From JBBDJB01 sp040880125 (GTDB lineage Bacteria; Planctomycetota; Planctomycetia; Pirellulales; JBBDJB01), in assembly GCA_040880125.1 (NCBI GenBank), contig JBBDJB010000003.1, positions 1-64,000 on the forward strand: a stretch of 64,000 nt of DNA. Direction: 5' to 3'. Positions 1 to 8,015 of the stretch are shown in pieces. A program made the position numbers and the translations under genes. Position 1 is the first letter of the stretch. The number at the start of each line of letters is the position of its first letter. The notes under the pieces are model-generated. The model was not told the origin of the DNA. It made no database searches and saw nothing but the letters and a program-made list of their open reading frames with translations.

Positions 1-53
<53 letters not shown>

Positions 54-180
54 TTGTCCTTACATCCGCACGGCTGCCTAGCAGTCGTGACGGAAGGATA
101 TGGAGACGGTCTACGTTGTCTGAAAAGGTCAGTCGGGGGTTCGGTTCGCCGAGCTCTCGACAGCTCCCAAATTGATCACG

Positions 181-224
181 AAAAGTCCCGGACAGGGTTT
201 GCCGACCCTGCCGGGACTTTTTTT
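181..224 (+). terminator. intrinsic terminator of the 16S transcript
   Basis: Left arm 181-198 (AAAAGTCCCGGACAGGGT) pairs with right arm 205-220 (ACCCTGCCGGGAC and following T's). There is one bulged A at 192, a six-base loop, and the T run continues to 224. The stem is GC-rich and ends in a seven-T tract, a textbook Rho-independent terminator. It closes the transcription unit that starts upstream with 16S rRNA. Confidence 0.9.
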
Positions 225-279
225 ATGCGCGCACCGCGCGCGAGGTGAAGCTGAGTTCGTATACCGTACCAGTAGCGTA

Positions 280-301
280 GCTGGATTCGCAAGGATTCGG
301 C
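280..301 (+). repeat. palindrome C, diverged copy
   Basis: Arms GCTGGATTC (280-288) and GGATTCGGC (293-301) flank the loop GCAA. Pairing is complete only if three G-U wobbles are allowed. The same element is perfect at 61453-61474 and 21907-21928. Wobble-compatible divergence and a GNRA-type loop suggest selection for an RNA hairpin (inference). Confidence 0.6.
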
Positions 302-334
302 CTGGCTGCCGGAAGACCACTGATAATGAAAGAC

Positions 335-358
335 GTCACAGACAGGAATGTCTGTGCC
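335..358 (+). repeat. palindrome A copy 1 (GGAA orientation)
   Basis: Arms GTCACAGACA and TGTCTGTGCC flank the loop GGAA. There is one mismatch from the consensus arm GGCACAGACA. This is one of ten copies of the same 24-base hairpin in the window, all intergenic. Confidence 0.9.
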
Positions 359-507
359 ACGAGGAAGGCGAGCACCGCAACCGCCCTGCCCCGCAGGGCT
401 GGCGAGAGATCGGCGCGTTTGCTACTTTTTAGAAGGTCGACCTCCGGTGGCTTCGCCGGCTTTCTTTCGATCGCAAGTGTTCCTCCCCCACAGTTGAATC
501 CGTTCGA

Positions 508-1020
508 ATGATACCACCTGACGCCAGCGATAAGCCCGCAGCTCCGCAAGAAATCGAGATCATGACCGTCTGGCCCTCGCTGGCCGCGCGCCCCGACGGC
601 CGCTTCTTGGGCCGCATGTACCGATGGAACCTGGGCTTTCGCCTGCTGGGCATCCCAATTACGATCGGCCGCATCCTGGCCCTGCTCACCGCACCCCTGG
701 TGATTCCGCTATTCTTTATCACCCTGCTGCCGTTTTCCGCGCAGCGCTACCGGCTGACCAACCGCCGCGTGGTCGTGCAGAAGGGCTGGCGGGGCGAAGA
801 CGAGCGATCGGTGTCGCTGGACCGCTTCGACAATATCCTGATCGAAGTGCAGCCGGGGCAAGCGTGGTATCACGCGGGCGATCTTATATTCCGCCTGGGC
901 CAGGTCGAAACGCTGCGGCTGCAGGGCGTCCCGCGGCCCGAGACGTTCCGCAACACGTGCCTCGACGCACAACGTTCACACGTGGGTGTGCAAAAGGCAC
1001 TGGGCACGGCGATGGCTTAA
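508..1020 (+). CDS. bacterial PH-domain (YdbS-like) membrane protein
   Basis: A 170-residue protein. A hydrophobic stretch at about residues 45-76 forms one long or two short membrane spans. It is followed by a compact bacterial PH (bPH2) segment starting YRLTNRRVVVQKGW and continuing through SLDRFDNILIEVQPGQAW. This order, membrane anchor then the Y-x-LT-x-RR-x-V-x-x-x-x-G strand, is the hallmark of YdbS/YdbT-type proteins. The biochemical role of these proteins is not firmly known. No clear ribosome site precedes ATG 508, and an internal ATG at 562 is an alternative start. It stands alone between the rRNA spacer and a convergent small gene, so its context gives no function. Confidence 0.75.
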   Translation: MIPPDASDKPAAPQEIEIMTVWPSLAARPDGRFLGRMYRWNLGFRLLGIPITIGRILALLTAPLVIPLFFITLLPFSAQRYRLTNRRVVVQKGWRGEDERSVSLDRFDNILIEVQPGQAWYHAGDLIFRLGQVETLRLQGVPRPETFRNTCLDAQRSHVGVQKALGTAMA

Positions 1021-1095
1021 GCGGACAGATGCCGCCTCGTTCGCTCAAAGCACGCCTGGACAAGCGAGCATCGGCACCCGCTCGATACGTGGGTG

Positions 1096-1194
1096 CTACC
1101 CGCCACCGTCGCCGAACAGAATTTTGGCCACCACGCCAACGAGCAGGATGACGACCACGGTGATCAGCAGAACGCCGATGAGTGCTTCAAACAT
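1096..1194 (-). CDS. very small single-span membrane protein (32 aa)
   Basis: ATG at 1194-1192 opens a 32-codon frame that ends at TAG 1098-1096. The peptide starts MFEALIGVLL, continues as an unbroken run of V, I, L, G and A residues (about residues 4-26), and ends in KILFGDGGG. It has one membrane span with a short charged end and no cysteine. It lies in the spacer between the PH gene and meaB, on the same strand as meaB and downstream of it. No Shine-Dalgarno sequence is obvious. Its coding nature rests on the clean hydrophobic pattern in a GC-rich region. Conservation has not been tested and no function is claimed. Confidence 0.5.
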   Translation of the reverse strand: MFEALIGVLLITVVVILLVGVVAKILFGDGGG

Positions 1195-1392
1195 GGTGCT
1201 GCGGGGTTACGGTTGAAACGAGGTGCAAGTGCCGGCGTAACATTGGGCCGGCGACGTCGGGTCGAACTCGGCATCGATGTCCTTCATTTTCGGCCAAGAC
1301 GCCGGCCAGTTCAACAGCGGTTTGACGGCTTGCACGCGGCTTGCACGCGCCGGAGCTCGGCCAATGAACGCTGCCGGCGCCGCGAAGTGCCG

Positions 1393-2133
1393 TCAGGCGT
1401 CCTTGGTGACCACGTCCCACAGTTCGGCCACGCCGCGGCCGGTGGTCGCCACCACGTGGACGATCGGCACTTGATTGCCTGCCGGCGAGAGCGAAAGCGC
1501 GGCGGTGAGGTCCGCACGGAGCCGATCCGCACCGGGCAGGTCGCTCTTGTTGATGGCGATCACGTCGGCCACTTCGATCAGGCCCGCCTTTTCCCATTGG
1601 ACTTCGTCGCCGGAGCCGGGCGTCACCAGCAGCACGAGCCGGTCGACGACCGCGCGGATGGCGACCTGGTCCTGACCCACGCCGACGGTCTCGACGAGAA
1701 CGACATCGAAGCCGAACGCGGCCAGCCAGCGGCAGGCTTCGCCGGTGGTGGCGGCAATTCCGCCGGGCGCACCGCGGGTTGAGATGCTGCGGATGAACAC
1801 ACCCGCGTCGTCGCCCTGATCGCCCATGCGGATGCGGTCGCCCAGCAGCGCCCCGCCGGTGAGCGGGCTTTGCGGATCGTTGGCCAGCACGGCGACGCTT
1901 TTGCCAGCGGAGCGCAAATGCCGCACCAGCGCGCCGATGAGCGTGCTCTTGCCGGCGCCGCCGCTGCCGGTAATTCCGACGGCGAGTGACCGCTTCGCTA
2001 CGGCACCTTTTCCGGAACCTTGTGGCCGCGGCGGAGCCTCGCCCCGCTGCACGAGCGAGAGGATTTGGGAGAGCGCACGGCGATCGCCTTGGGCGAACTG
2101 GTCGAGCAAGTTCTCGACAGTGGTGTCGGTCAT
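1393..2133 (-). CDS. meaB: MeaB/ArgK-family GTPase, methylmalonyl-CoA mutase chaperone
   Basis: A 246-residue G3E-type GTPase. The Walker A loop is GITGSGGAGKST (about residues 53-64). ETVGVGQ follows the switch region, and NKSDLPGADR supplies the NKxD guanine-specificity motif. MeaB proteins load and protect the adenosylcobalamin cofactor of methylmalonyl-CoA mutase. The gene is divergent from the mutase large subunit at 2453, which supports that role. At ~246 residues it is shorter than the usual ~320 of E. coli ArgK, because the N-terminal helices are short. ATG 2133 (MTDTTVENLL) was preferred to the in-frame ATG 42 bases upstream, because the added peptide has no family character. Confidence 0.93.
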   Translation of the reverse strand: MTDTTVENLLDQFAQGDRRALSQILSLVQRGEAPPRPQGSGKGAVAKRSLAVGITGSGGAGKSTLIGALVRHLRSAGKSVAVLANDPQSPLTGGALLGDRIRMGDQGDDAGVFIRSISTRGAPGGIAATTGEACRWLAAFGFDVVLVETVGVGQDQVAIRAVVDRLVLLVTPGSGDEVQWEKAGLIEVADVIAINKSDLPGADRLRADLTAALSLSPAGNQVPIVHVVATTGRGVAELWDVVTKDA

Positions 2134-2315
2134 CGAAGCCGCATCCCCTGAGTAACGTGGTAATCCGTGTGCCAATGAATTATTCGTCGCCGGCGCGGCT
2201 TCGCAACCCGTCTCGATACCTTCTCCGAGTCGGGCTGCCGTCTTACTGTCCCGCTCGGCGGCCCGGCGAGACTGACGGTTCCCGTGAAGCTGGCCTCAGC
2301 CGCCCTGCCCGATTG

Positions 2316-2324
2316 TGGTAAAAT
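2316..2324 (+). promoter_or_regulatory. candidate extended -10 promoter for mcmA
   Basis: TGGTAAAAT reads as TGn plus the -10 hexamer TAAAAT, about 120 bases ahead of the mcmA start. No good -35 is seen, which fits an extended -10 promoter. The 319-base spacer 2134-2452 between meaB and mcmA should also hold the meaB promoter, which I could not identify. Confidence 0.4.
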
Positions 2325-2452
2325 ACAATGGCGCCGGGGATTACCGCGAACTTGGCGCCTCGAGGGCATCCGGTCGCGGCGGTGACGCGGCGGCCGCTTT
2401 TCCGGCCGACGAAATTGCAACGAGCAGTGTGCAACGACGGGAGACGCATCGC

Positions 2453-4096
2453 ATGAAATCCGATCCCTCGTCGTCCGGCCAGCAACAGTGGGAACAGGCG
2501 GTGAGCGAGTCCAGCCACAACGATCAGACGCACACTACCGTCAGCGGTCGGCGGATTGAGCCGCTGTACCTGCCGGAAGAGGTGTCGCCGAAGTATAAGG
2601 AAAAGCTCGGCTACCCGGGCCAGTTCCCCTTCACCCGCGGCATTCATGGCGACATGTACCGGGGCCGGCTGTGGACGATGCGGCAGTTCGCCGGCTACGG
2701 GACCGCCGCGGAAACCAACAAGCGGTTCAAGTTCCTGCTCGCTAAGGGGCAGACCGGGCTGAGCACGGCCTTCGATCTGCCCACTCTGATGGGCGTCGAC
2801 AGCAATCATCCCAGCGCCGCCGGCGAGGTCGGACGGCTGGGCGTCGCAATCGATACGGTGGACGACGTCGAGCAGCTATTCGAGGGAATCAACCTGGCCG
2901 ACGTGTCGGTATCGATGACGATCAATGCCCCGGCCGCCATCTTGCTGGCCTTCTATCTGGTGGCGGCCGAGCATCAGAAGGTCGATTGGACAACCCTGCG
3001 CGGGACGATCCAGAACGACATCCTCAAGGAGTACCACTCGCAGAACGAGTACGTCTTCCCGCCGACAGAAAGCGTGCGGCTGGTCACCGACACGATTGAG
3101 TACTGCACGCGGCACGTTCCGAACTTCAATCCGATCTCGATCAGCGGCTACCACATCCGTGAAGCCGGCAGCACGGCCGCCGAGGAGCTGGCGTTTACGC
3201 TGGCCGACGGCTTTCACTATGTCGAGCAAGCGCTCTCGCGGGGATTGGCGATCGACGAGTTCGCGCCGCGGCTATCCTTCTTTTTCAACTCGCACAACGA
3301 TTTTCTGGAAGAGGTGGCCAAATTTCGGGCCGCCCGGCGGATCTGGGCCCGGCACGTGCGCGATCGCTATGGCGCCAAAGATCCGCGTAGCTGGCGACTG
3401 CGGTTTCACGCGCAAACCTCGGGCGTCAGCCTGCAGGCTCAGCAGCCGGAGGTGAACGTGATTCGCGTCGCCTATCAGGCGCTGGCGGCGGTGCTGGGGG
3501 GATGCCAATCGCTGCACACCAACAGCCGCGACGAGACGCTTTCGCTGCCGACCGAAGAGGCTGTGACCATCGCACTGCGCACGCAGCAGGTGCTGGCCTA
3601 TGAGACGGGCGTCGCCAGCAGCGTCGACCCACTGGGCGGAAGCTATCAGCTCGAGCAATTTACCGACGAACTTGAAGCCGAGGCGGAGGCGATCTTCGGC
3701 GAGATCGAGCGGCAAGGCGGTATGATCGCGGCCGTCGAGAAGGGCTATTTTCGGCGGCGCATCGCGGAAAGCTCGTTCCGCTTTCAGCGCGACGTCGAGG
3801 ACGGCCGAAAGAAGATTGTCGGCGTGAACGCCTTCACCGATGAAGGCGAGGTGACGATCCCCACGCTGCAGATCGACGAGTCTACCGAGTCAACGCAAAA
3901 GCAGAACCTGCAACGCGTGCTGGCGGCTCGCGACGCGAAGGCCGTGGCCCAGGCACTCGACGCGGTGCGCGGGGCGGCCCGGCAGGGGACGAACACCATG
4001 CCGGCACTGCTCGATGCCACCCGGGCGCGGGCGACGGTGGGCGAGATCGTCGGCGCCCTGGCGGAAGTCTTCGGGCGGTTCAAGCAGGTTTTTTAA
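2453..4096 (+). CDS. mcmA: methylmalonyl-CoA mutase, large (catalytic) subunit
   Basis: A 547-residue acyl-CoA mutase catalytic domain. It interconverts methylmalonyl-CoA and succinyl-CoA in propionate and branched-chain amino-acid breakdown. Recognisable family blocks are FTRGIHGDMYRGRLWTMRQF, YGTAAETNKR, GQTGLSTAFDLPTLMG, ISISGYHIREAGS and LHTNSRDETLSLPTEEA. The B12-binding domain of the single-chain enzymes is absent and is supplied by the separate gene at 4342, as in archaeal and some bacterial split mutases. The start at ATG 2453 is set by GGGAGA at 2439-2444, nine bases upstream. An in-frame ATG at 2315 would add a non-conserved leader. The TAA stop lies inside the left arm of an inverted-repeat element. 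Confidence 0.96.
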   Translation: MKSDPSSSGQQQWEQAVSESSHNDQTHTTVSGRRIEPLYLPEEVSPKYKEKLGYPGQFPFTRGIHGDMYRGRLWTMRQFAGYGTAAETNKRFKFLLAKGQTGLSTAFDLPTLMGVDSNHPSAAGEVGRLGVAIDTVDDVEQLFEGINLADVSVSMTINAPAAILLAFYLVAAEHQKVDWTTLRGTIQNDILKEYHSQNEYVFPPTESVRLVTDTIEYCTRHVPNFNPISISGYHIREAGSTAAEELAFTLADGFHYVEQALSRGLAIDEFAPRLSFFFNSHNDFLEEVAKFRAARRIWARHVRDRYGAKDPRSWRLRFHAQTSGVSLQAQQPEVNVIRVAYQALAAVLGGCQSLHTNSRDETLSLPTEEAVTIALRTQQVLAYETGVASSVDPLGGSYQLEQFTDELEAEAEAIFGEIERQGGMIAAVEKGYFRRRIAESSFRFQRDVEDGRKKIVGVNAFTDEGEVTIPTLQIDESTESTQKQNLQRVLAARDAKAVAQALDAVRGAARQGTNTMPALLDATRARATVGEIVGALAEVFGRFKQVF

Positions 4097-4324
4097 TTCT
4101 ACAGCGCGAGGTTGCGTGAAATGGGACTGGCTGCTTATCGCCTGGTGGCGATGCAAAGCTTTGAGTGGTCGGCCATAGCGATAAGATGCCTGTCCCATTT
4201 CCTCGTGCGGGTCATCCGCCGGAATGCTTCGTCGAAACAAGGGCCGTCGAAAAAGGGGACAGGCACGGCGCTGCGCTTCGAGCCAGTCCCCGTTTTCGGC
4301 TCGCGACCTTGCGCTGCAGAATTA
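4094..4324. mobile_element. miniature inverted-repeat element between mcmA and mcmB
   Basis: Arms 4094-4132 and 4281-4324 are imperfect inverted copies. The left reads TAATTCTACAGCGCGAGG and the reverse-complemented right reads TAATTCTGCAGCGCAAGG. Both end in GGGACTGGCT. Inside are a second inverted pair (CTTATCGC/GCGATAAG, about 4134-4186) and a TGCCTGTCCC/GGGGACAGGCA pair (about 4187-4264). There is no reading frame of note. This nested palindrome without a transposase looks like a non-autonomous insertion. It overlaps the mcmA stop and ends 17 bases before the mcmB start. Confidence 0.7.
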
Positions 4325-4341
4325 GAAAGGATCGGGCAGAG

Positions 4342-4749
4342 GTGAACGGCAAGTCCGACCCTATACGTGTCGTGTTGGCAAAGATCGGCCTGGACGGGCA
4401 CGACCGCGGAATTCAGGTTGTCGCCCGGGCCCTGCGTGACGCAGGCATGGAAGTCGTCTACACCGGGCTGTGGCAAACGCCCGACGCCGTCGCCAGGGCG
4501 GTGGACGAAGAAGACGCCGACGTGCTGGGCGTGAGCATGCTTTCCGGCGCGCATCTGAGCCAGGTTCCGCTGTTGGTCGACGCCTTGCGCAAGCGCGGCA
4601 TGCAGCACGTTGTGCTGCTGGTGGGGGGCATTATTCCGGCGGCCGACGTGGCGGCGCTGCAGGCGGCGGGCGTCGCCCAGGTGTTCACCCCGGGAACTCC
4701 GATGCAGGAGATCGTCGGCTTCATCCATCAACATGTCGCGCGGACATGA
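4342..4749 (+). CDS. mcmB: methylmalonyl-CoA mutase, small B12-binding subunit
   Basis: A 135-residue cobalamin-binding Rossmann domain. The DxHxxG signature is complete (DGHDRG, about residues 18-23), so the corrinoid is expected to bind base-off/His-on. SMLSGAH and VGGIIP supply the other two cobalamin-contact loops. The protein pairs with the product of the gene at 2453 to make the split mutase. GTG 4342 is chosen as start. GAAAGGA (4325-4331) lies ~10 bases upstream, and the in-frame extension back to 4165 runs through the inverted-repeat element and has no conserved character. It converges with hemH and leaves only 21 bases between the two stops. Confidence 0.93.
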   Translation: MNGKSDPIRVVLAKIGLDGHDRGIQVVARALRDAGMEVVYTGLWQTPDAVARAVDEEDADVLGVSMLSGAHLSQVPLLVDALRKRGMQHVVLLVGGIIPAADVAALQAAGVAQVFTPGTPMQEIVGFIHQHVART

Positions 4750-4770
4750 TCGAACGCAGCCGGAACACCT

Positions 4771-5811
4771 CTATGCCCTTGAGGGACGGCCCGACGGGCA
4801 ACAGTCGGGCGGACAGACATCGGCGCGAGGCCCCATCGTCCCCAAGGCCAGCCGCGGCGCATCGGCGATCCGCTCCTCGATAAGCTCCACGACCATCCGC
4901 ACGAAGCGTGGATGCGCGCCCACCGCGGACACTCGGATCATGTTCAGCCCGAATTCTTCGCACACTGCCCGGGCTTCGGTATCCAAGTCGTGGAGCACTT
5001 CGACGTGATCGGTGAGAAATCCGATCGGCACGACGACCACGTCTTGCGCGTCATTGCTCCCGGCCACCTCCCGCAGGTAGTCGCAAACGTCCGGTTCCAG
5101 CCACGGCTGCGAGGGAGGTCCGCTACGGCTTTGATAGACGAGACGCCACTTCGGGTGCATCGCGGCGCCGGCCACCAGGCGGCACGCCTCCAAAAGCTGC
5201 GCTTCGTAGTCGCAGTTGCGGGCCATGGCGACCGGGATGCTGTGCGCGGTGAAAATGACCCGTGCACCTGCGCGGCGGTCGACGGGCAGCTTTTCCAGGG
5301 CCGCGGTGAGAGCCTCTGCTTGGGGCTCAATGAAGCCGGGATGATTGAAGAACGCCCGCAGCTTTTCGACCTGCGGGGCCGCGGCGCCGACGATTTGCCT
5401 GGCACGCTCGACGTCCTCCAGATACTGCCGGCAGCCGGAGTAGGAGCTGTAGGCGCTGGTGACGAAGGCCAATGCCCGGCGGCCGCCGTCGTCGGCCATC
5501 TGCCGAATCGTGTCGGGCAGCAAGGGCTGCCAATTGCGATTGCCCAAGTAAACGGGAAGTTGGCGGCCGGCAGCTAGCAATTGTGCGGAGACGGCTGCGA
5601 CCAACTGCCGGTTTTGGGCATTGATCGGGCTGACCCCGCCGAACTGCTGATAGTGCTGGGCGACTTCCAGCAGGCGCTCGCGAGGGACGTTCTTGCCGCG
5701 TAAGACATTTTCCAGAAAAGGGATGACGTCTTCGGGGCCTTCGGGGCCTCCAAAAGAGACAACCAGCACCGCGTCGTAAGGGGCGTCCACCGGAGAAGTT
5801 GGGCGTGCCAT
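4771..5811 (-). CDS. hemH: ferrochelatase (HemH/CpfC family)
   Basis: A 346-residue enzyme that inserts Fe2+ into protoporphyrin IX or coproporphyrin III in haem synthesis. Family blocks are VSFGGPEGPEDV near the N-terminus, FGGVSPIN (about 57-64), SAYSSYSGCRQY (119-130), FTAHSIP with catalytic His190, and FLTDHVEVLHDLD with Glu271. SAYSSYSGCRQY resembles the coproporphyrin-dependent (Gram-positive type) enzymes more than the E. coli type. The tail CPPDCCP (about 333-339) is cysteine-rich and could be part of an iron-sulfur site, as reported for some ferrochelatases. No other haem gene lies nearby. Substrate choice cannot be decided here. Confidence 0.93.
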   Translation of the reverse strand: MARPTSPVDAPYDAVLVVSFGGPEGPEDVIPFLENVLRGKNVPRERLLEVAQHYQQFGGVSPINAQNRQLVAAVSAQLLAAGRQLPVYLGNRNWQPLLPDTIRQMADDGGRRALAFVTSAYSSYSGCRQYLEDVERARQIVGAAAPQVEKLRAFFNHPGFIEPQAEALTAALEKLPVDRRAGARVIFTAHSIPVAMARNCDYEAQLLEACRLVAGAAMHPKWRLVYQSRSGPPSQPWLEPDVCDYLREVAGSNDAQDVVVVPIGFLTDHVEVLHDLDTEARAVCEEFGLNMIRVSAVGAHPRFVRMVVELIEERIADAPRLALGTMGPRADVCPPDCCPSGRPSRA

Positions 5812-5955
5812 GTCAATCCGCGCTGCCCCCTGCGGCAGCGAATCGCCGAGAGCCGTTTCGAAACAGTCGCGGCCAAAGCCTTAGCGTAGACGAGGCCTGT
5901 GCGCGTCCCCTGAGCGGGCGCACACCGGAGCGGCCGTGGAAGTAGTGGAAGTAAA

Positions 5956-6028
5956 TGACCCCAACGGGACTCGAACCCGTGTTGCCGGCGTGAAAGGCCG
6001 GAGTCCTAGACCGCTAGACGATGGGGCC
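5956..6028 (-). tRNA. tRNA-Glu (anticodon UUC)
   Basis: On the minus strand the gene starts GGCCCCATCGTCTAGCGG and ends GTTGGGGTC plus a discriminator A. The acceptor stem pairs GGCCCCA with TGGGGTC, with one G-T. The anticodon loop is CTTTCAC, giving UUC (Glu). The T arm carries GGTTCGAGTCC. The 3' CCA is not encoded. csrA lies just upstream in the same direction. Confidence 0.96.
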
Positions 6029-6217
6029 GTGGGTGAGCACCGCGGCGGCAGTCAGCGCCAAAAGGTGCCACGTCTAGGGTGTATAAACGCTGGCGTGGCG
6101 ATCCGTCAAGTGGCACGCCGTGCGGCAAAGGCTTATGGCCACAGAATTTGGCGAGGCGCGGGAAAAGTCGACACGTGAGGACGGCTGCAGTTGTGGAAGC
6201 ACACAGCGGGGGGGGGG

Positions 6218-6445
6218 CTACTTTTCGCCGGGCATCCCGGTGGGGTCCGCGTTTTCAGCGGGGCTCTTCACTGCACTTTTTTCGTTGCGGAGAATCGCGT
6301 CGTAGACTTCCCGCCGATGTACAGGAACCTCTTTGGGCGCCTCGACGCCGAGCCGCACCTTGTCGCCGCGGATCTCGACAACGACGATCGTAATGTCATC
6401 GTTGATGATAATACTTTCGTTCTTTTTCCTCGAGAGCACCAACAT
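6218..6445 (-). CDS. csrA: carbon storage regulator CsrA (RsmA)
   Basis: A 75-residue RNA-binding protein. The N-terminus MLVLSRKKNESI, then IRGDKVRLGVEAP and VPVHRREVYDAI, gives the full five-strand CsrA core, including the GxxVRLGVEAP and VHRxE RNA-contact segments. About 20 extra polar residues follow the core. CsrA dimers bind GGA motifs in mRNA leaders and control translation or stability. The upstream in-frame extension lacks homology, so ATG 6445 is the start. The gene stands alone, transcribed toward tRNA-Glu, and the long spacer ahead of it holds no flagellar gene. Confidence 0.96.
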   Translation of the reverse strand: MLVLSRKKNESIIINDDITIVVVEIRGDKVRLGVEAPKEVPVHRREVYDAILRNEKSAVKSPAENADPTGMPGEK

Positions 6446-7477
6446 CTTCGATTCCTTCGTCCGATTTGACAGCGGCTCGTTGTTGCCGCCCTGGCCCTCG
6501 TTTTGCGACTCCAAACTCCGAGGCCGACAAAAGGGCAAGTCCTTTGGACGGCGGCGACATACGCATAGCGCCTTCAATTCACTCTACGTGCTGGTCGTGT
6601 AGAGTCAAGGAAACTCGACCGCCTGGAGCCGTTTTTTGGGGATGTTTTCTGCCACATTGGCATACTATTCGTATGCCCCCTGTCGGTCGCCCGTCCGGAA
6701 AAGCTTTCCAGCCCCCTCGACTGGAGGCATTCTTTCGAATCAAGTCCTTAACTGTTAACGATTTGCGAACTCGACTCCATCAGCATGCGGCGGCGGCAGG
6801 CCAAAGTCAGCGCGATTGAATGCGTGAACGGTCGGCACCGTCCGGATTCTAGCGACTAGGGGGTATCGCGGCGGATGACCCCCTCTGTAAGACTAGACTT
6901 TCCCCCGCCAGCAAAGCCTTGCTAGCGACAAAACGCGCGTGCTGCGGCGACACTACGGCAGGTCGTCGCCCCGCCTGCCGCGTCCGTGGACATAGAATCG
7001 CTCGGAGCCGAGGGATCGCTCACCTCGTCATGGGGCGCTGTGACGCACATCAGATTATCTCCCCGCCAGGTTCAAGCGCCTGTTGTAAATGCGCGTTGGT
7101 CCTTTTGTTCCGCCGGGGCCACGGATTTAAACGCGGAGCGAACGCACCGTTGGACAAAGCCAATCGCGGCCGCCATAGCGTTGGCACGGCTGGATCAATG
7201 TCAGCTGTGGCACCCCGCTTGCGTTCACTTCGGTGCGATGCGGTCCGATCCGGTCTATCGTCATCGGCCGCGACGAAAGCGAACGAGCCGCCGTGGAAGC
7301 CTTGATGTGCGTAATCGTGCGATCGATGTTTTCACCCCATGCATTGCCAAGCTTGCGGCTTGCGACACTGACCACCCCGTCTATAATTCAAGCAGGCGCC
7401 GCCGGCAGCGGCGTTTTTGCGGAGCTTCGCCGCGAGGTTCCCTCGCCGCCCGACCCTAGGGAAGATGGTCGTCGATC
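6446..7477. other. 1.03-kb divergent spacer between csrA and nuoI
   Basis: No reading frame here looks like a protein. A perfect 7-bp hairpin GGCATAC-TATTC-GTATGCC lies at 6659-6677 and could be an operator. A sigma70-like promoter lies at 7360-7387. I looked for tRNA, RNase P, SRP and tmRNA signatures and saw none. The rest is unassigned. The length suggests regulatory or non-coding RNA content, but nothing specific can be claimed. Confidence 0.6.
7360..7387 (+). promoter_or_regulatory. candidate sigma70-type promoter for nuoI
   Basis: TTGCGA (7360-7365), a 16-base spacer, then a consensus TATAAT (7382-7387). The predicted transcript start is ~85 bases before the nuoI ATG. Confidence 0.5.
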
Positions 7478-8005
7478 ATGTGGAATTGGTTTCGAAACGT
7501 CTTCTCGGCCGTTGCAACGGTTGCCCATGGGATGTGGGTGACGCTGCGGACGTGGTTCAAGACGTATCGTCCTGAGCGGAAGGCCTTTACCGAACACTTT
7601 GAATACCCGGAACTTCCGGTGCCGGTGGCGCCGCGATACCGGGGTTACCACCGGTTCGATCTGACGACCTGCATTGCCTGCGACCAGTGTGCGAAGGTGT
7701 GTCCAGTCGATTGCATCTACATTGGCAAGGAAAAGGTCGAGGGGGGCAAGGGCTTCAAGGTGACTGGTTACACGATCGACTACACAAAATGCATGTTCTG
7801 CGCACTTTGTGTAGAGCCGTGTCCGGTCGACTGTATTTTTATGGGCGCCACGCACGATTTGAGTTGTTACAGCAGAGACGGTTGCATTGTGGATTTCGCC
7901 CGTTTGCCGCTGGACGTCGCCTGGGGCCGAGCTACGCTCAACCCGACGGCGGTTGCCGACGCCAAAGTAATTCGCGAACCGGTCCACGGTGGGCCTTTCC
8001 AGTAA
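7478..8005 (+). CDS. nuoI: NADH-quinone oxidoreductase subunit I (two 4Fe-4S clusters)
   Basis: A 175-residue complex I ferredoxin-like subunit that carries clusters N6a and N6b between NuoG and NuoB. Both CxxCxxCxxxCP motifs are intact: CIACDQCAKVCP (Cys65, 68, 71, 75) and CMFCALCVEPCP (Cys105, 108, 111, 115). An N-terminal amphipathic region fits membrane-surface attachment. The gene is separated from the other nuo genes by an unrelated DUF2203 gene and a repeat copy. In most bacteria nuoI lies between nuoH and nuoJ, but here nuoH is followed directly by nuoJ, so nuoI has been displaced to the front of the cluster. Confidence 0.95.
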   Translation: MWNWFRNVFSAVATVAHGMWVTLRTWFKTYRPERKAFTEHFEYPELPVPVAPRYRGYHRFDLTTCIACDQCAKVCPVDCIYIGKEKVEGGKGFKVTGYTIDYTKCMFCALCVEPCPVDCIFMGATHDLSCYSRDGCIVDFARLPLDVAWGRATLNPTAVADAKVIREPVHGGPFQ

Positions 8006-8015
8006 GGAAGCCCCG

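Noticed and set aside
5885..5935. Hairpin downstream of tRNA-Glu (GTGCGC/GCGCAC) as a terminator
   Set aside because: There is no T run after the stem on the minus strand, so it was not called.
6100..6125. Possible sigma54 -24/-12 site (TGGCACG)
   Set aside because: The GC/GG dinucleotide spacing does not fit the consensus TGGCAC-N5-TTGCA, and no suitable gene starts downstream.
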